This document shows positions 23,953 through 32,296 of a stretch of DNA of 64,000 nt, piece after piece; position 1 is the stretch's first letter; the number at the start of each line of letters is the position of its first letter. The notes beneath the pieces are model-generated. The model worked only from the letters and a program-made list of their open reading frames with translations. It had not been told where the DNA came from and did no database searches. Origin of the DNA: Hyphomonadaceae bacterium UBA1849 (lineage in GTDB: Bacteria > Pseudomonadota > Alphaproteobacteria > Caulobacterales > Hyphomonadaceae); NCBI GenBank assembly GCA_002338565.1, contig DDIN01000006.1:341900-405899 (forward strand), written 5' to 3'. The translations under genes and the position numbers were made by a program.

Positions 23953-26805
23953 TTAGTTTGTGACGTCGCCGTCTTCGTTGACAGTCCAGCCGCGGAACCA
24001 TGTGTCGTTCGCGTCTTCGACCGCACCGACATAAGTCGTTGCAGAGAGCGTACCGATGCCGGTTACGTCGTATGCTGGAACAGCTGTTTCGTTCGCGCCC
24101 GGCACAACACCTGGACGACCTGCACGGAATGTGAAGCCAGACAGAGTGTTTGTACCTTCGACAATGTTATCACCAGCTGCTGGTGCAGGTGGGTTGTCAC
24201 CATCGTTGCGGAAGTTGTTAACGTTATCGAGGAAGATAGAGCGAAGCTCCAGCGTTCCGTTTGTGATGTTGTCAATCGTAGCCTGATCGTCCACGTCGAT
24301 ACCGTCATCGAAGCCGACGATAATGCCGTTAGAGATCGTGCCAGCCATACCGCGGCGCAGAACTGCACCAGCGTCAACCGCTACGTCACCAGAGTTGATG
24401 ATCGTGAAGTTAGACAGACGTGGTGTAGAAACCGGCTGCAGGTCGTTCGGACGCTGGTTGTCGCCCTCGATGCCGCGTGGGTCGCCAGACATGTCGCCTT
24501 CGCCCGGATAGACGATTGCGTACTGCATGGAGCCCTGCCAGCCGTCAGTCCAGTCGAGAGAGTCGTCACCGCAACCAAGTGCTACAACGTGGTCAGCAGA
24601 CACTGTACCGCCGAAGAACTCGAAACAGTCATCAAGGTTATTGAAGACCTGAACGTAGCTGACGTCTGTACCAGAACCTACGCCCTGGAATGCAATGCCG
24701 TTGAGCTCGTCTGTGTTCGTCAGACGTACGCCTGCATACTCAACACGTGTGTAGAAGAGCTGGCCGGAGTCATCGTCAGATGTCGCGCCGCCGAAGAAGC
24801 CGGAAGCACCCTCACCTGATTTTTCACAGTCAACTGTACCGCCAACAGCTGTCGCATCAGCACAGTCGTTGATTGGTGCGCGGCCGTTGATGACCAGACC
24901 ACCCCAGATACCTTTTGTCGTGCGGTCAGTTGCAGTCGTTCCATCCAGAACGCCCTTAGCTGTGAACACAACAGGGTCAGCTTCAGTACCGTTAGACAGG
25001 ATACGCGAACCACGAGCGATGACGAGGTAGTCGTCATTGCCTTCAGACACAACCGTTACGCCAGCGTCGATAGTCAGTGTCGCAGAAACAGAACCTGGCA
25101 GTGGAGACGCAGGGTCCGCACCGCGGTCAACGCCGATAAAGACAGGGTTCACGAGTTCGTAAACAATGTTGTCGCCGTTTGTGAGACGAAGGTCTGTTGT
25201 GATCGCGTTTGTACCGTCGATCTGGCAGAGCAGTTTCGTTTCGTTTGTCGCCGCAACAGTGATGTCACCAGCAGATGTCGTGCCTGTTGGACAAGCAACG
25301 ACCGGCTCGTCGAACAGAGTGCCCGGCAGAGCGAAGTTCGCCCAGCTGTTGTCAACATCTTCAGTTGGACCGAATGCACCGATATAGCCGATGTTCGCGC
25401 CGAAGAATGCCTGATCAGCCGCAGCAACCTGAGTAGGAGTGATGCTCGCTTCCGCAGAACCCGGGAAGAACAGGTCAACGAGGGAGTTGTCGCGTGCAAC
25501 AACAGAAGCGTTGAACGCTGGAACGCCGTCGCCGTCGGTTGCGAATGGCTCCGGAGAATCTACGAGAATAGATTCAACAACCAGATCGCCGTTTGTGAAA
25601 CCGTCGAATGTCTGTTGATCGTCAACGTCGATACCCGTCGCGAAGTCAGTGATGACACCGTTCACGAATACACCCTGTGTACCGCGACGGAGCAGCATGC
25701 CCTGTTGGTTACCAGTTGTACCGACGAGCGTGAAGTTGGAGACCGTCGGGCTGGAGAATGGCTGAGCGTCGTTTGGACGCTGGTTGTCGCCTTCGATGCC
25801 GCGTGGGTCACCAGAAGAAGGAACTGTAGAACGAACTGCAGCGAACTGCAGACGGCCTTGCCAACCGTCAGTCCAGTCCAGAGAGTCGTCGCCAGCGCCT
25901 GTGATCACAACGTGTTTCGCGTCAACAGTACCACCAAACCACTCAACACCGTCGTCGAGGTTGTTGTGAACCTGAATGTAATCAACGTCTGTGCCAGAAC
26001 CAACGCCCTGGAACGCGATGCCGTTCAGCTCGTCATCGTTTGTGAGGCGTGCGCCAGCATACTCAACGATGAGATAGTTCAGAACGCCTGAATCGTCTGC
26101 AGGGTCGCCGCCGCCGAAGAAGCCAGAAGCACCTTCACCGGATTTCTCACAAGCGGCTGTACCGCCAGTCGCTGTCGCATCAGCACAGTCGTTGATCGGT
26201 GCGAAACCGTTGATGACCAGACCGCCCCATTGAGCGTTCGTGCCAGCTGCGATGATAGAAGAACCAGTTTCTTCGTCGTTGACTGCTGCACGAGCCGTCA
26301 TGCGCACAGGCGCTGCTTCCGTACCGTTCACAACGATCTGAGAACCGCGTGTGACAACGATGTAGTCGTCTGTCGCGTTTGCTGTACCGGTAGAAGAAGC
26401 ACCGAACAGAACTGCGCCAGCTTCAAGTGTCAGCGTCGCAGAAGTGCCGCCGTCCTGACCAACGAACACCGGGCCTTGAATTGCAACGTGTGTGTTTGCA
26501 GGGATTGTGACGTCCGCTGTCAGTTCGCCACCTGACGCCGAGCCGAGCGTACAGACACTAACTGAAGAGAAGCCATCAGCTGCAACCGCATCGAACAGTT
26601 CTTCTGTCGTACCGGTTGGGCAGCCTGCTGTCGGAACGAAGTTGATCGTCGCTGTCGGCGTAGGTGTTGGTGTAGGCGTCGGTGTCGGTGTTGGAACCGG
26701 CGCTGGAGCACCTGGTGATGAGATGTTGGTGTCGGAACAACCGACAAGTGCAACTGCTGCGGCGCTTGCAAGTGCAAGTGCGCGCAGGGATCCTGCGATT
26801 TTCAT
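23953..26805 (-). CDS. Large surface lipoprotein with tandem duplicated domain
   Basis: 950 residues. Lipoprotein signal MKIAGSLRALALASAAAVALVGC, lipidated Cys at 23. A Pro-Thr linker (about 36-52) separates the lipid anchor from the body. The body is two homologous halves (about 61-500 and 504-950, offset about 441): both begin CPTGTT, and both contain APINDCADAT, CEKSGEGASGFFGG, LNGIAFQGVGSGTDV, GDDSLDWTDGWQG and GDPRGIEGDNQRPND. The repeated Gly/Asp-rich turns suggest a parallel beta-helix that may bind calcium. I know similar proteins beside TonB receptors but no proven function. Between gspO and the receptor-gspC-N genes on one strand, it is a plausible T2SS-exported, surface-anchored partner of the receptor; this is inference. 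Confidence 0.85.
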   Translation of the reverse strand: MKIAGSLRALALASAAAVALVGCSDTNISSPGAPAPVPTPTPTPTPTPTPTATINFVPTAGCPTGTTEELFDAVAADGFSSVSVCTLGSASGGELTADVTIPANTHVAIQGPVFVGQDGGTSATLTLEAGAVLFGASSTGTANATDDYIVVTRGSQIVVNGTEAAPVRMTARAAVNDEETGSSIIAAGTNAQWGGLVINGFAPINDCADATATGGTAACEKSGEGASGFFGGGDPADDSGVLNYLIVEYAGARLTNDDELNGIAFQGVGSGTDVDYIQVHNNLDDGVEWFGGTVDAKHVVITGAGDDSLDWTDGWQGRLQFAAVRSTVPSSGDPRGIEGDNQRPNDAQPFSSPTVSNFTLVGTTGNQQGMLLRRGTQGVFVNGVITDFATGIDVDDQQTFDGFTNGDLVVESILVDSPEPFATDGDGVPAFNASVVARDNSLVDLFFPGSAEASITPTQVAAADQAFFGANIGYIGAFGPTEDVDNSWANFALPGTLFDEPVVACPTGTTSAGDITVAATNETKLLCQIDGTNAITTDLRLTNGDNIVYELVNPVFIGVDRGADPASPLPGSVSATLTIDAGVTVVSEGNDDYLVIARGSRILSNGTEADPVVFTAKGVLDGTTATDRTTKGIWGGLVINGRAPINDCADATAVGGTVDCEKSGEGASGFFGGATSDDDSGQLFYTRVEYAGVRLTNTDELNGIAFQGVGSGTDVSYVQVFNNLDDCFEFFGGTVSADHVVALGCGDDSLDWTDGWQGSMQYAIVYPGEGDMSGDPRGIEGDNQRPNDLQPVSTPRLSNFTIINSGDVAVDAGAVLRRGMAGTISNGIIVGFDDGIDVDDQATIDNITNGTLELRSIFLDNVNNFRNDGDNPPAPAAGDNIVEGTNTLSGFTFRAGRPGVVPGANETAVPAYDVTGIGTLSATTYVGAVEDANDTWFRGWTVNEDGDVTN

Positions 26806-26958
26806 ACGTTGAGCCCCCTCAAATGAGCTTATGGCGAATTTGGTCGATCAGAGAGGCAGCGGCTGTTCTTTTATTTCTGCTACCCTCGGATAGGGGGCGA
26901 TTAAGCGACGATCGTAACGGTTTTTTGACAGTCAGTGACAAATTTCGGTGCGCTCGGA

Positions 26959-27006
26959 ATTAGATGTATTTTTGCAATAGTCACAAATGTTATCGCAAAC
27001 ATTTGT
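26959..27006 (-). promoter_or_regulatory. Candidate promoter with overlapping operator upstream of the lipoprotein gene
   Basis: A perfect 9-bp inverted repeat, ACAAATGTT-atcgca-AACATTTGT (26983-27006), lies about 180 nt before the lipoprotein ATG. Its lower arm overlaps a minus-strand TTGTGA (26981-26986), which is 16 nt from TCTAAT (26959-26964), a 4/6 and 5/6 match to -35 and -10. The layout fits a repressor operator covering the -35. The core TGTTATCGCAAACA resembles LacI-type half sites, only loosely. It directly follows the gspO stop at 27008, so a role as a gspO 3' stem-loop is the alternative; no T tract follows it. Confidence 0.45.
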
Positions 27007-27007
27007 C

Positions 27008-27643
27008 CTATGATGGCATGAACGGCCAAATATCACTGAGATTCCAGACAATCCATGCTGCAAAGCACAGGGCAGGACCAAACGGAACATATCCTCCGGG
27101 CGGCAACTTCCTGCCAAGTGCCGTGGATTGTAACAAAACTGACAGCAAAATTCCTGCACCGCTGGCGACTAAAAGAACCGGCGGAAGCGCCAGCGGCCCC
27201 ATCCAGCAGGCTATGGCCGCGAGCAGTTTTCCGTCTCCGAGACCGATTCCCTGCCGTCCGAGCCATTTTTCAGAGGCAATCGCCAGACCAAGAATGCCGA
27301 GATAGGCAACCAGTGCCGAAAGTGCGTGAATCGCCGCACTTGTCAGCCCCGTCTGCTCGCGCCCGACAAACGTAAACAATAGTCCGCTCACCGCCATTGC
27401 GAGCGTGATCAGGTTGGGCAGTCGGAATTCCCGCAGATCGAACCAAATGAGCGCAAGGCAGGCGACGCCGAGCAACAGCGACCCAACACTCCAGAACGGC
27501 TCACTGAGAGGATACCCTGCATCGAAATGAAGGCCTGCCGCATAGATAAGTGCAAAGAAGACCACGCTCACGCCGAGCAGGAAACCACTCGTCCGAACCG
27601 ATAATCCGGTCAGCTCTATTGAATTGTCGTGAGTTTTCGTCAC
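27008..27643 (-). CDS. Prepilin peptidase (A24 family, short form), T2SS GspO-like
   Basis: Inner-membrane aspartic protease that cleaves the leader from pseudopilins. 211 residues, about six membrane helices. The two catalytic Asp are in WFDLREFRLPN (about 65-75) and GIGLGDGKLLAA (about 150-160, the GxGD motif). It lacks the N-terminal cysteine-rich methyltransferase-linked domain of PilD/GspO (about 290 residues), resembling the compact CpaA type. Because the T2SS pseudopilin genes are on the same strand at 13-15.5 kb and no other peptidase is in the window, it is the likely processing enzyme, but a Flp/Tad pilus role is possible. Confidence 0.85.
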   Translation of the reverse strand: MTKTHDNSIELTGLSVRTSGFLLGVSVVFFALIYAAGLHFDAGYPLSEPFWSVGSLLLGVACLALIWFDLREFRLPNLITLAMAVSGLLFTFVGREQTGLTSAAIHALSALVAYLGILGLAIASEKWLGRQGIGLGDGKLLAAIACWMGPLALPPVLLVASGAGILLSVLLQSTALGRKLPPGGYVPFGPALCFAAWIVWNLSDIWPFMPS

Positions 27644-27698
27644 TGTTGCAGCCTTCGCGCCGATCCAGAGTTGCGATACAATAAGGGGAGATCAGAGA

Positions 27699-28910
27699 AT
27701 GTCAGCCGATTTTGCAGTGGATGGAACATTTGATCCTGAATTTGGCGGCGTCGCTGATGCCTTTTCTCAGAACTTTGAATCGCGCGGCGAAGTCGGTGCC
27801 TCTCTGTGCGTATATAAAGACGGGGAATGTCTGGCAGACCTCTGGGGCGGAACAGCCGATCTCAAGACCGGCACGCCCTGGACCAAAGATACCGTCTCTA
27901 TTGTATTCTCCTGCACAAAAGCCGCTACGGCGCTCTGCGCGCATCTTCTGGTGCAGCGCGGGCAACTCAATCTGAATGCACCGGTTGCCGATTACTGGCC
28001 GGAATACGCCTGTAATGGAAAAGAAGATACCACCGTTCTCATGATGCTGAACCACTCAGCGGGCGTGGCGTCTTTCCATGACGCGGTAGAACCGGGCGCA
28101 CTTCTGGACTGGGATAAAGCTGTCTCTCTGCTGGCTAATGAAACGCCATGGTGGGAACCGGGCACGCGGAACGGCTATCATGCCCTCACCTTCGGCTGGA
28201 CTGTCGGAGAACTGGTTCGTCGTGTTTCCGGAAAATCACTCGGCGATTTCTTCCGCGAAGAACTGGCAGAACCAATGGGCACAGATTTCTGGATCGGACT
28301 GCCTGAAGAACACGAGTCCCGTGTCGCGCCGATGATCCCGTTCAAACCAGAACCGGGTGCGCCGCTCTCTCCTTTCACTCAGAAAATGCTGACTGATCCG
28401 GAGTCGCTGCAGCATAAGAGCTTCTTCAACAATGGCGCGCTGCAGATTGACAGTCGCGACGGGCGCGCGGCTCATCTCGGCGGTGCTGGCGGCGTATCTA
28501 ACGCACGCGGCATGGCTCAGCTTTTCCTTGCGCTCTCACCGTCTCACGCATCTGACTTCTATTCTAACGCCCGCATTGGCGCGATGGGATATGTGTCGAC
28601 AGCAACGCGCGATGACGCCACGCTGATGATCCCGACCCGCTTCGGTCAGGGCTTTATGTGCAGCATGGACAATCGCCATCTGCGCCATGGACATGATTCA
28701 TCCTTCATCATCGGGCGCAACGCGTTCGGCCATGTAGGCATGGGTGGTAGCTGCGTCTTCTTCGATCCGGATGCTGACCTCATCTTCGCCTATTCCATGA
28801 ACAAAATGGGCGGCGGTATTCTTCTGAACCCGCGCGGACAGTCTCTCATTGATGCGACCTATGAAGCGCTTGGCTATTCAAGCAATGCTGCAGGATATTG
28901 GATGTATTAG
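27699..28910 (+). CDS. Serine hydrolase of the beta-lactamase / EstB esterase family
   Basis: 403 residues without a signal peptide. The catalytic Ser-x-x-Lys is in VFSCTKAATAL (about residues 70-80), with the Tyr of the second motif in GYHALTFGWTVGELV (about 154-168) and a late GHVGMGGS segment (about 345). These fit class-C-like esterases (EstB, LACTB-type) more than true beta-lactamases. ATG 27699 is preceded by AAGGGGAGA. It lies between gspO (divergent) and the polysaccharide locus; no link to either is evident. Confidence 0.85.
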   Translation: MSADFAVDGTFDPEFGGVADAFSQNFESRGEVGASLCVYKDGECLADLWGGTADLKTGTPWTKDTVSIVFSCTKAATALCAHLLVQRGQLNLNAPVADYWPEYACNGKEDTTVLMMLNHSAGVASFHDAVEPGALLDWDKAVSLLANETPWWEPGTRNGYHALTFGWTVGELVRRVSGKSLGDFFREELAEPMGTDFWIGLPEEHESRVAPMIPFKPEPGAPLSPFTQKMLTDPESLQHKSFFNNGALQIDSRDGRAAHLGGAGGVSNARGMAQLFLALSPSHASDFYSNARIGAMGYVSTATRDDATLMIPTRFGQGFMCSMDNRHLRHGHDSSFIIGRNAFGHVGMGGSCVFFDPDADLIFAYSMNKMGGGILLNPRGQSLIDATYEALGYSSNAAGYWMY

Positions 28911-29009
28911 ACCGCCTCAGCGCGAGATTCGATAAAATTTCACCGAACCACCTTACTCAATCTTGTCTCTAATTCGGTATGCACAATGCCGGAGAGAAGG
29001 TGGACCCAT

Positions 29010-30533
29010 ATGAACCAGACGGCACAATCGCTAGATGCGCAGCCATCGACACAGAGCGCGCCCAATCCGGCGCGCCTGTCTGTGCATGACGCCAAGCGTC
29101 CTGGTCTGGAAGATGCCCGACCGTTTCAGCAGCAATTCGTGATCGACCGCAAAGCGATCCGTTTGGGCGCACGTATCATTGATATTGTCGGCCTTTGCCT
29201 GCTCGCGCTGATCTCTGTCACTGCGCTGGGCGCACCATTTCTGGATGTGCCGCTCGGCGTTGCACTACCCTATATGACGCTACCGCCGCTGGTGGTTTGG
29301 GGCATGTGGTCAGCAGGCGCATACCGCTTTCCATTCACCGAAAAAATTCTCGATCACATGGCAAAGGTCGCGCTTGGTGCCAGCCTGACACTGGCAGCGC
29401 TTCTGTCTGCAAGCTGGCTGATCGGCCTTGGCAGCGACTTTATGTACTTTGCCGGCACTGGCACGCTCGCGGGCGTTTTTGTCCTCGCAGCACACGCCCA
29501 CCATGTGAGCTGGACAAAGCACCTGATCCGTAAGGGTCGGCTGTCAGAGAACGTCGTTATTGTGGGCGCAACTGCGCACGCATCTCGTCTGATTGAGCGC
29601 AACTCCGAAGACCGTGAATTGAATATCGTCGCCATTTTTGATGACCGTTTGGGCCGTGCGCCGCACCGTATGCATGGTGTTCCGGTTGTGGGCACGCTGG
29701 ACGACCTTCTGGCTTGGGACAACCTGCCAAGCGTAGACCGCATCATCGTAACCGTGACGTCCAAGGCGCAAGACCGCGTCCGTCTGCTGATCGAACGTCT
29801 GCGCTACCTTCCAAACCGTGTCGTGCTTCTGCTCGATCTGGAAGACTATAATCCGGAAGGCGCGAGCCTCGCTGAAGTTGCCGATGCCCCAGCTGCCTAT
29901 GTTTCCGGTGCACCAGCTGATGCGCGTCGTGCCTTCGTGAAACGCATTTCCGATGTCGTGATTGGCGCGATGATGCTGGCGGCGTTCTCGCCATTCATGC
30001 TGATCATTGCTGCCTTGATCAAATTGGACAGCCCGGGGCCAATCTTCTTCAAACAGAAGCGTCACGGGTTCAACAACAAGGTCATCCGCGTCTGGAAGTT
30101 CCGGACAATGCGCCCTGATCGCAAAGCCGAAGAAGGCATCATCACGCAGGTAACTGATGGTGACGACCGCGTCACACGCCTTGGTCGCTTCCTGCGCATA
30201 ACAAGCCTCGATGAGCTGCCACAGCTGATCAACGTGCTGAAAGGTGAAATGTCTCTGGTTGGCCCACGCCCTCACGCCGTCGGCATGACCACAGAAGAGA
30301 CCGAAGTTCACCACCTTGTGGGTGACTATGCGCACCGTCACCGTGTAAAGCCGGGTCTTACCGGCTGGGCACAGATCAACGGCTCGCGTGGCCCTGTTCA
30401 CACTGCCGAACTCGTTCGTGAACGCGTGCGTCTTGATATGGAGTATGTGAACCGGTCCAGCTTCTGGTTCGACCTCTATATCATGATAATGACAGCGCCG
30501 TGCCTTCTGGGAGATGACACGAATGATCGCTGA
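29010..30533 (+). CDS. hfsE: Polyprenyl-phosphate sugar phosphotransferase, HfsE-like
   Basis: Starts holdfast-type repeat-unit synthesis by moving a sugar-1-phosphate to undecaprenyl phosphate. About 507 residues from ATG 29010 (AAGGTGG site 7 nt upstream). N-terminal four or five membrane helices (about 45-160), a Rossmann-like CoA-binding region (about 170-300, VVIVGATAHASRLI), then the C-terminal catalytic domain: KRISDVVIGAMMLAAFSPFM, DSPGPIFFKQKRHG, VWKFRTMRPD, SLDELPQLINVLKGEMSLVGPRPHAV. This matches the WcaJ/PssY group. Gene order with the neighbours is that of the Caulobacter hfs locus, hence the name. The next gene starts within its last 11 nt. Confidence 0.85.
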   Translation: MNQTAQSLDAQPSTQSAPNPARLSVHDAKRPGLEDARPFQQQFVIDRKAIRLGARIIDIVGLCLLALISVTALGAPFLDVPLGVALPYMTLPPLVVWGMWSAGAYRFPFTEKILDHMAKVALGASLTLAALLSASWLIGLGSDFMYFAGTGTLAGVFVLAAHAHHVSWTKHLIRKGRLSENVVIVGATAHASRLIERNSEDRELNIVAIFDDRLGRAPHRMHGVPVVGTLDDLLAWDNLPSVDRIIVTVTSKAQDRVRLLIERLRYLPNRVVLLLDLEDYNPEGASLAEVADAPAAYVSGAPADARRAFVKRISDVVIGAMMLAAFSPFMLIIAALIKLDSPGPIFFKQKRHGFNNKVIRVWKFRTMRPDRKAEEGIITQVTDGDDRVTRLGRFLRITSLDELPQLINVLKGEMSLVGPRPHAVGMTTEETEVHHLVGDYAHRHRVKPGLTGWAQINGSRGPVHTAELVRERVRLDMEYVNRSSFWFDLYIMIMTAPCLLGDDTNDR

Positions 30534-31533
30534 AGCAGGTGCGCGTCAGGCTCCGCCTGCCTCTGCAGGCATTCCCGAAGCGACTGACGGCGAAACCATT
30601 CACACCAACACAAACTGGACAGACGTGACACCGCGGCTGTCCATTCTGGTGCCGACTTATAAGGACAGCGCCAACCAGCTTCTAAGCATGCTGGCAGCGT
30701 GTCATTACGCCGAAGCTGTCGAGATTATCGTCTATGATGATGGCACTCAGGATATCGCGCTGACCAACGCGGTGCGGGAAAGCGTGGATGCCTTTCCGGG
30801 CGCGGCCGGCCTGATCACTGCCGAGCACAATAAAGGTCGCTCTGCGGGGCGTAACCGGCTTCAAGGCAGCTCGCGCGCTCCTTGGCTCGTCTTTCTCGAT
30901 GCCGACATGATCCCCGATGATGAAGGCTTCATCGTACGCTATCTGAAATGCGTTCAGGATGATCCAGCTCCGCGACTTGTCGTCGGCGGTTTCTCTATGA
31001 AGCTGACGCCCTTCTCATCGAAGACCGATTTGCACCGCGCCCAATCAGAACGTTCCGAATGCATGCCTGCCCACATCCGCTCTGAAGAGCCGGGCCGCTA
31101 TGTGTTCACGAGTAATGTTCTGGCACACAGAGACATTATGAATGCTGTCCCGTTTGATCCTGCCTTCAGCGGCTGGGGCTGGGAAGATGTTGAATGGGGC
31201 ATTCGCGTATCGCGTCAGTACCCGGTGGAACATATCGACAATACGGCCACGCATCTCGGTCTCGACACAGCGCAGGATCTGCTACGTAAATACGAACAAT
31301 CCGGCGCTAATTTCTGGCTGGCCGTTGAGCGACATCCCGATGTTATGGAGCAGACACCGCTCTATCGAATGGCATCCATGTTCAGCCGGCTACCAGGCCG
31401 TTTCCTGATCCGCGAGGTCAGCCGCTATGTCAGCCGCATGCCGGTCTGGCTAATGCCCCGCGCTATCCGCTTACTTGCGCTGAAGACTTTCCGCGCTGCT
31501 GTTTATGGAGGAGCCCGTCATGCTCGCACCTAA
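30523..31533 (+). CDS. hfsG: Family 2 glycosyltransferase, HfsG-like
   Basis: Adds a sugar to the lipid-linked holdfast repeat on the cytoplasmic side. About 336 residues; ATG 30523 is 9 nt after GGGAG inside the end of hfsE (ATG 30514 would sit directly against that site). GT-A motifs: LSILVPTYKDS, IIVYDDGTQD, LVFLDADMIPDDEG (DxD) and GWGWEDVEWGIR (the ED general-base motif). No membrane helices, although the C-terminus is hydrophobic and basic. It precedes the deacetylase, the position of hfsG in Caulobacter. The N-terminal 30 residues are a low-complexity extension. Confidence 0.82.
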   Translation: MIAEAGARQAPPASAGIPEATDGETIHTNTNWTDVTPRLSILVPTYKDSANQLLSMLAACHYAEAVEIIVYDDGTQDIALTNAVRESVDAFPGAAGLITAEHNKGRSAGRNRLQGSSRAPWLVFLDADMIPDDEGFIVRYLKCVQDDPAPRLVVGGFSMKLTPFSSKTDLHRAQSERSECMPAHIRSEEPGRYVFTSNVLAHRDIMNAVPFDPAFSGWGWEDVEWGIRVSRQYPVEHIDNTATHLGLDTAQDLLRKYEQSGANFWLAVERHPDVMEQTPLYRMASMFSRLPGRFLIREVSRYVSRMPVWLMPRAIRLLALKTFRAAVYGGARHART

Positions 31534-32296
31534 ACCTTATGAGCCGAACCGCTCTCTCTTCGCCAAAATCGAACGACGCCTGACGCAGTATCGCAAGGCT
31601 GCGCCAGCTACGGTCATCACGGATCGCCCTATTCTTTCGATCACATTCGATGATTGCCCGACCTCAGCGGCAGAAACAGGCGCACGCATCCTTGAGGAGT
31701 ATGGCGTTCGCGGCGGCTATTATATCGCCACCGGTCTGATGGGGCGCAATTCCCATATGGGCCTCGTATCCACACCGGACCAGATCGCCGAGCTTTTCGC
31801 GGCGGGTCATGAAATCGGTGCTCACTCGCACTCACACCTCGACTGCTCACAGGCGAAACATGATGAAGTCATGGCCGACGTTGAGCGCAATATCGAACTC
31901 CTGAAAGAGATTTGCCACACTTTCAGCGTGGACAGTTTTGCATATCCGTATGGCGAAACACGCTTTGATGTAAAAAAACATCTGGCGGGCGATTTTCTGA
32001 CGCTGCGCGGCATTCTTCCGGGAATTAATCGCGGGATGGTTGATCGCGCACAACTGCGCGCATTCGAAATCGACCACACACAACATAGCTTTGACCGTGC
32101 GTACTCAGCGCTGGATTGCCTGAAACAAACACCTGGCTGGATGATTATCTTTACGCATGATGTTGCGGAAGCTCCGAGCCAGCATGGCATGACGCCTGAT
32201 CAGCTGCGCAGACTTCTGGATCGCGCTCAGGAGCTCGATATCGAAATCTGCACCCCGAAAGTCGCTGCAGAACGCGTGGGGTTCAGCGTTTCATGA
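31520..32296 (+). CDS. hfsH: Polysaccharide deacetylase (NodB/CE4), HfsH-like
   Basis: Removes N-acetyl groups from the polymer, which in Caulobacter is needed for holdfast adhesion. About 258 residues; ATG 31520 follows GGAGGA at 7 nt. The CE4 metal triad is visible: the Asp pair in LSITFDDCPTSA (about 44-55) and the His pair in IGAHSHSHLD (about 104-113). The canonical TFDDG is TFDDC here. FAYPYGETRFD (about 144) is motif 3 and IIFTHDVAE (about 209) is motif 5. No signal peptide is seen, consistent with cytoplasmic action on lipid-linked units. Start overlaps hfsG, end overlaps the next GT2 by 4 nt. Confidence 0.88.
   Translation: MLAPKPYEPNRSLFAKIERRLTQYRKAAPATVITDRPILSITFDDCPTSAAETGARILEEYGVRGGYYIATGLMGRNSHMGLVSTPDQIAELFAAGHEIGAHSHSHLDCSQAKHDEVMADVERNIELLKEICHTFSVDSFAYPYGETRFDVKKHLAGDFLTLRGILPGINRGMVDRAQLRAFEIDHTQHSFDRAYSALDCLKQTPGWMIIFTHDVAEAPSQHGMTPDQLRRLLDRAQELDIEICTPKVAAERVGFSVS

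Noticed and set aside
26650..26705. CRISPR-like or satellite repeat
   Set aside because: It is an in-frame Pro-Thr coding repeat within the lipoprotein gene, with no spacers.
29544..30401. 285-codon minus-strand ORF inside hfsE
   Set aside because: Antisense to the catalytic part of a clear glycosylphosphotransferase; no protein-like motifs.
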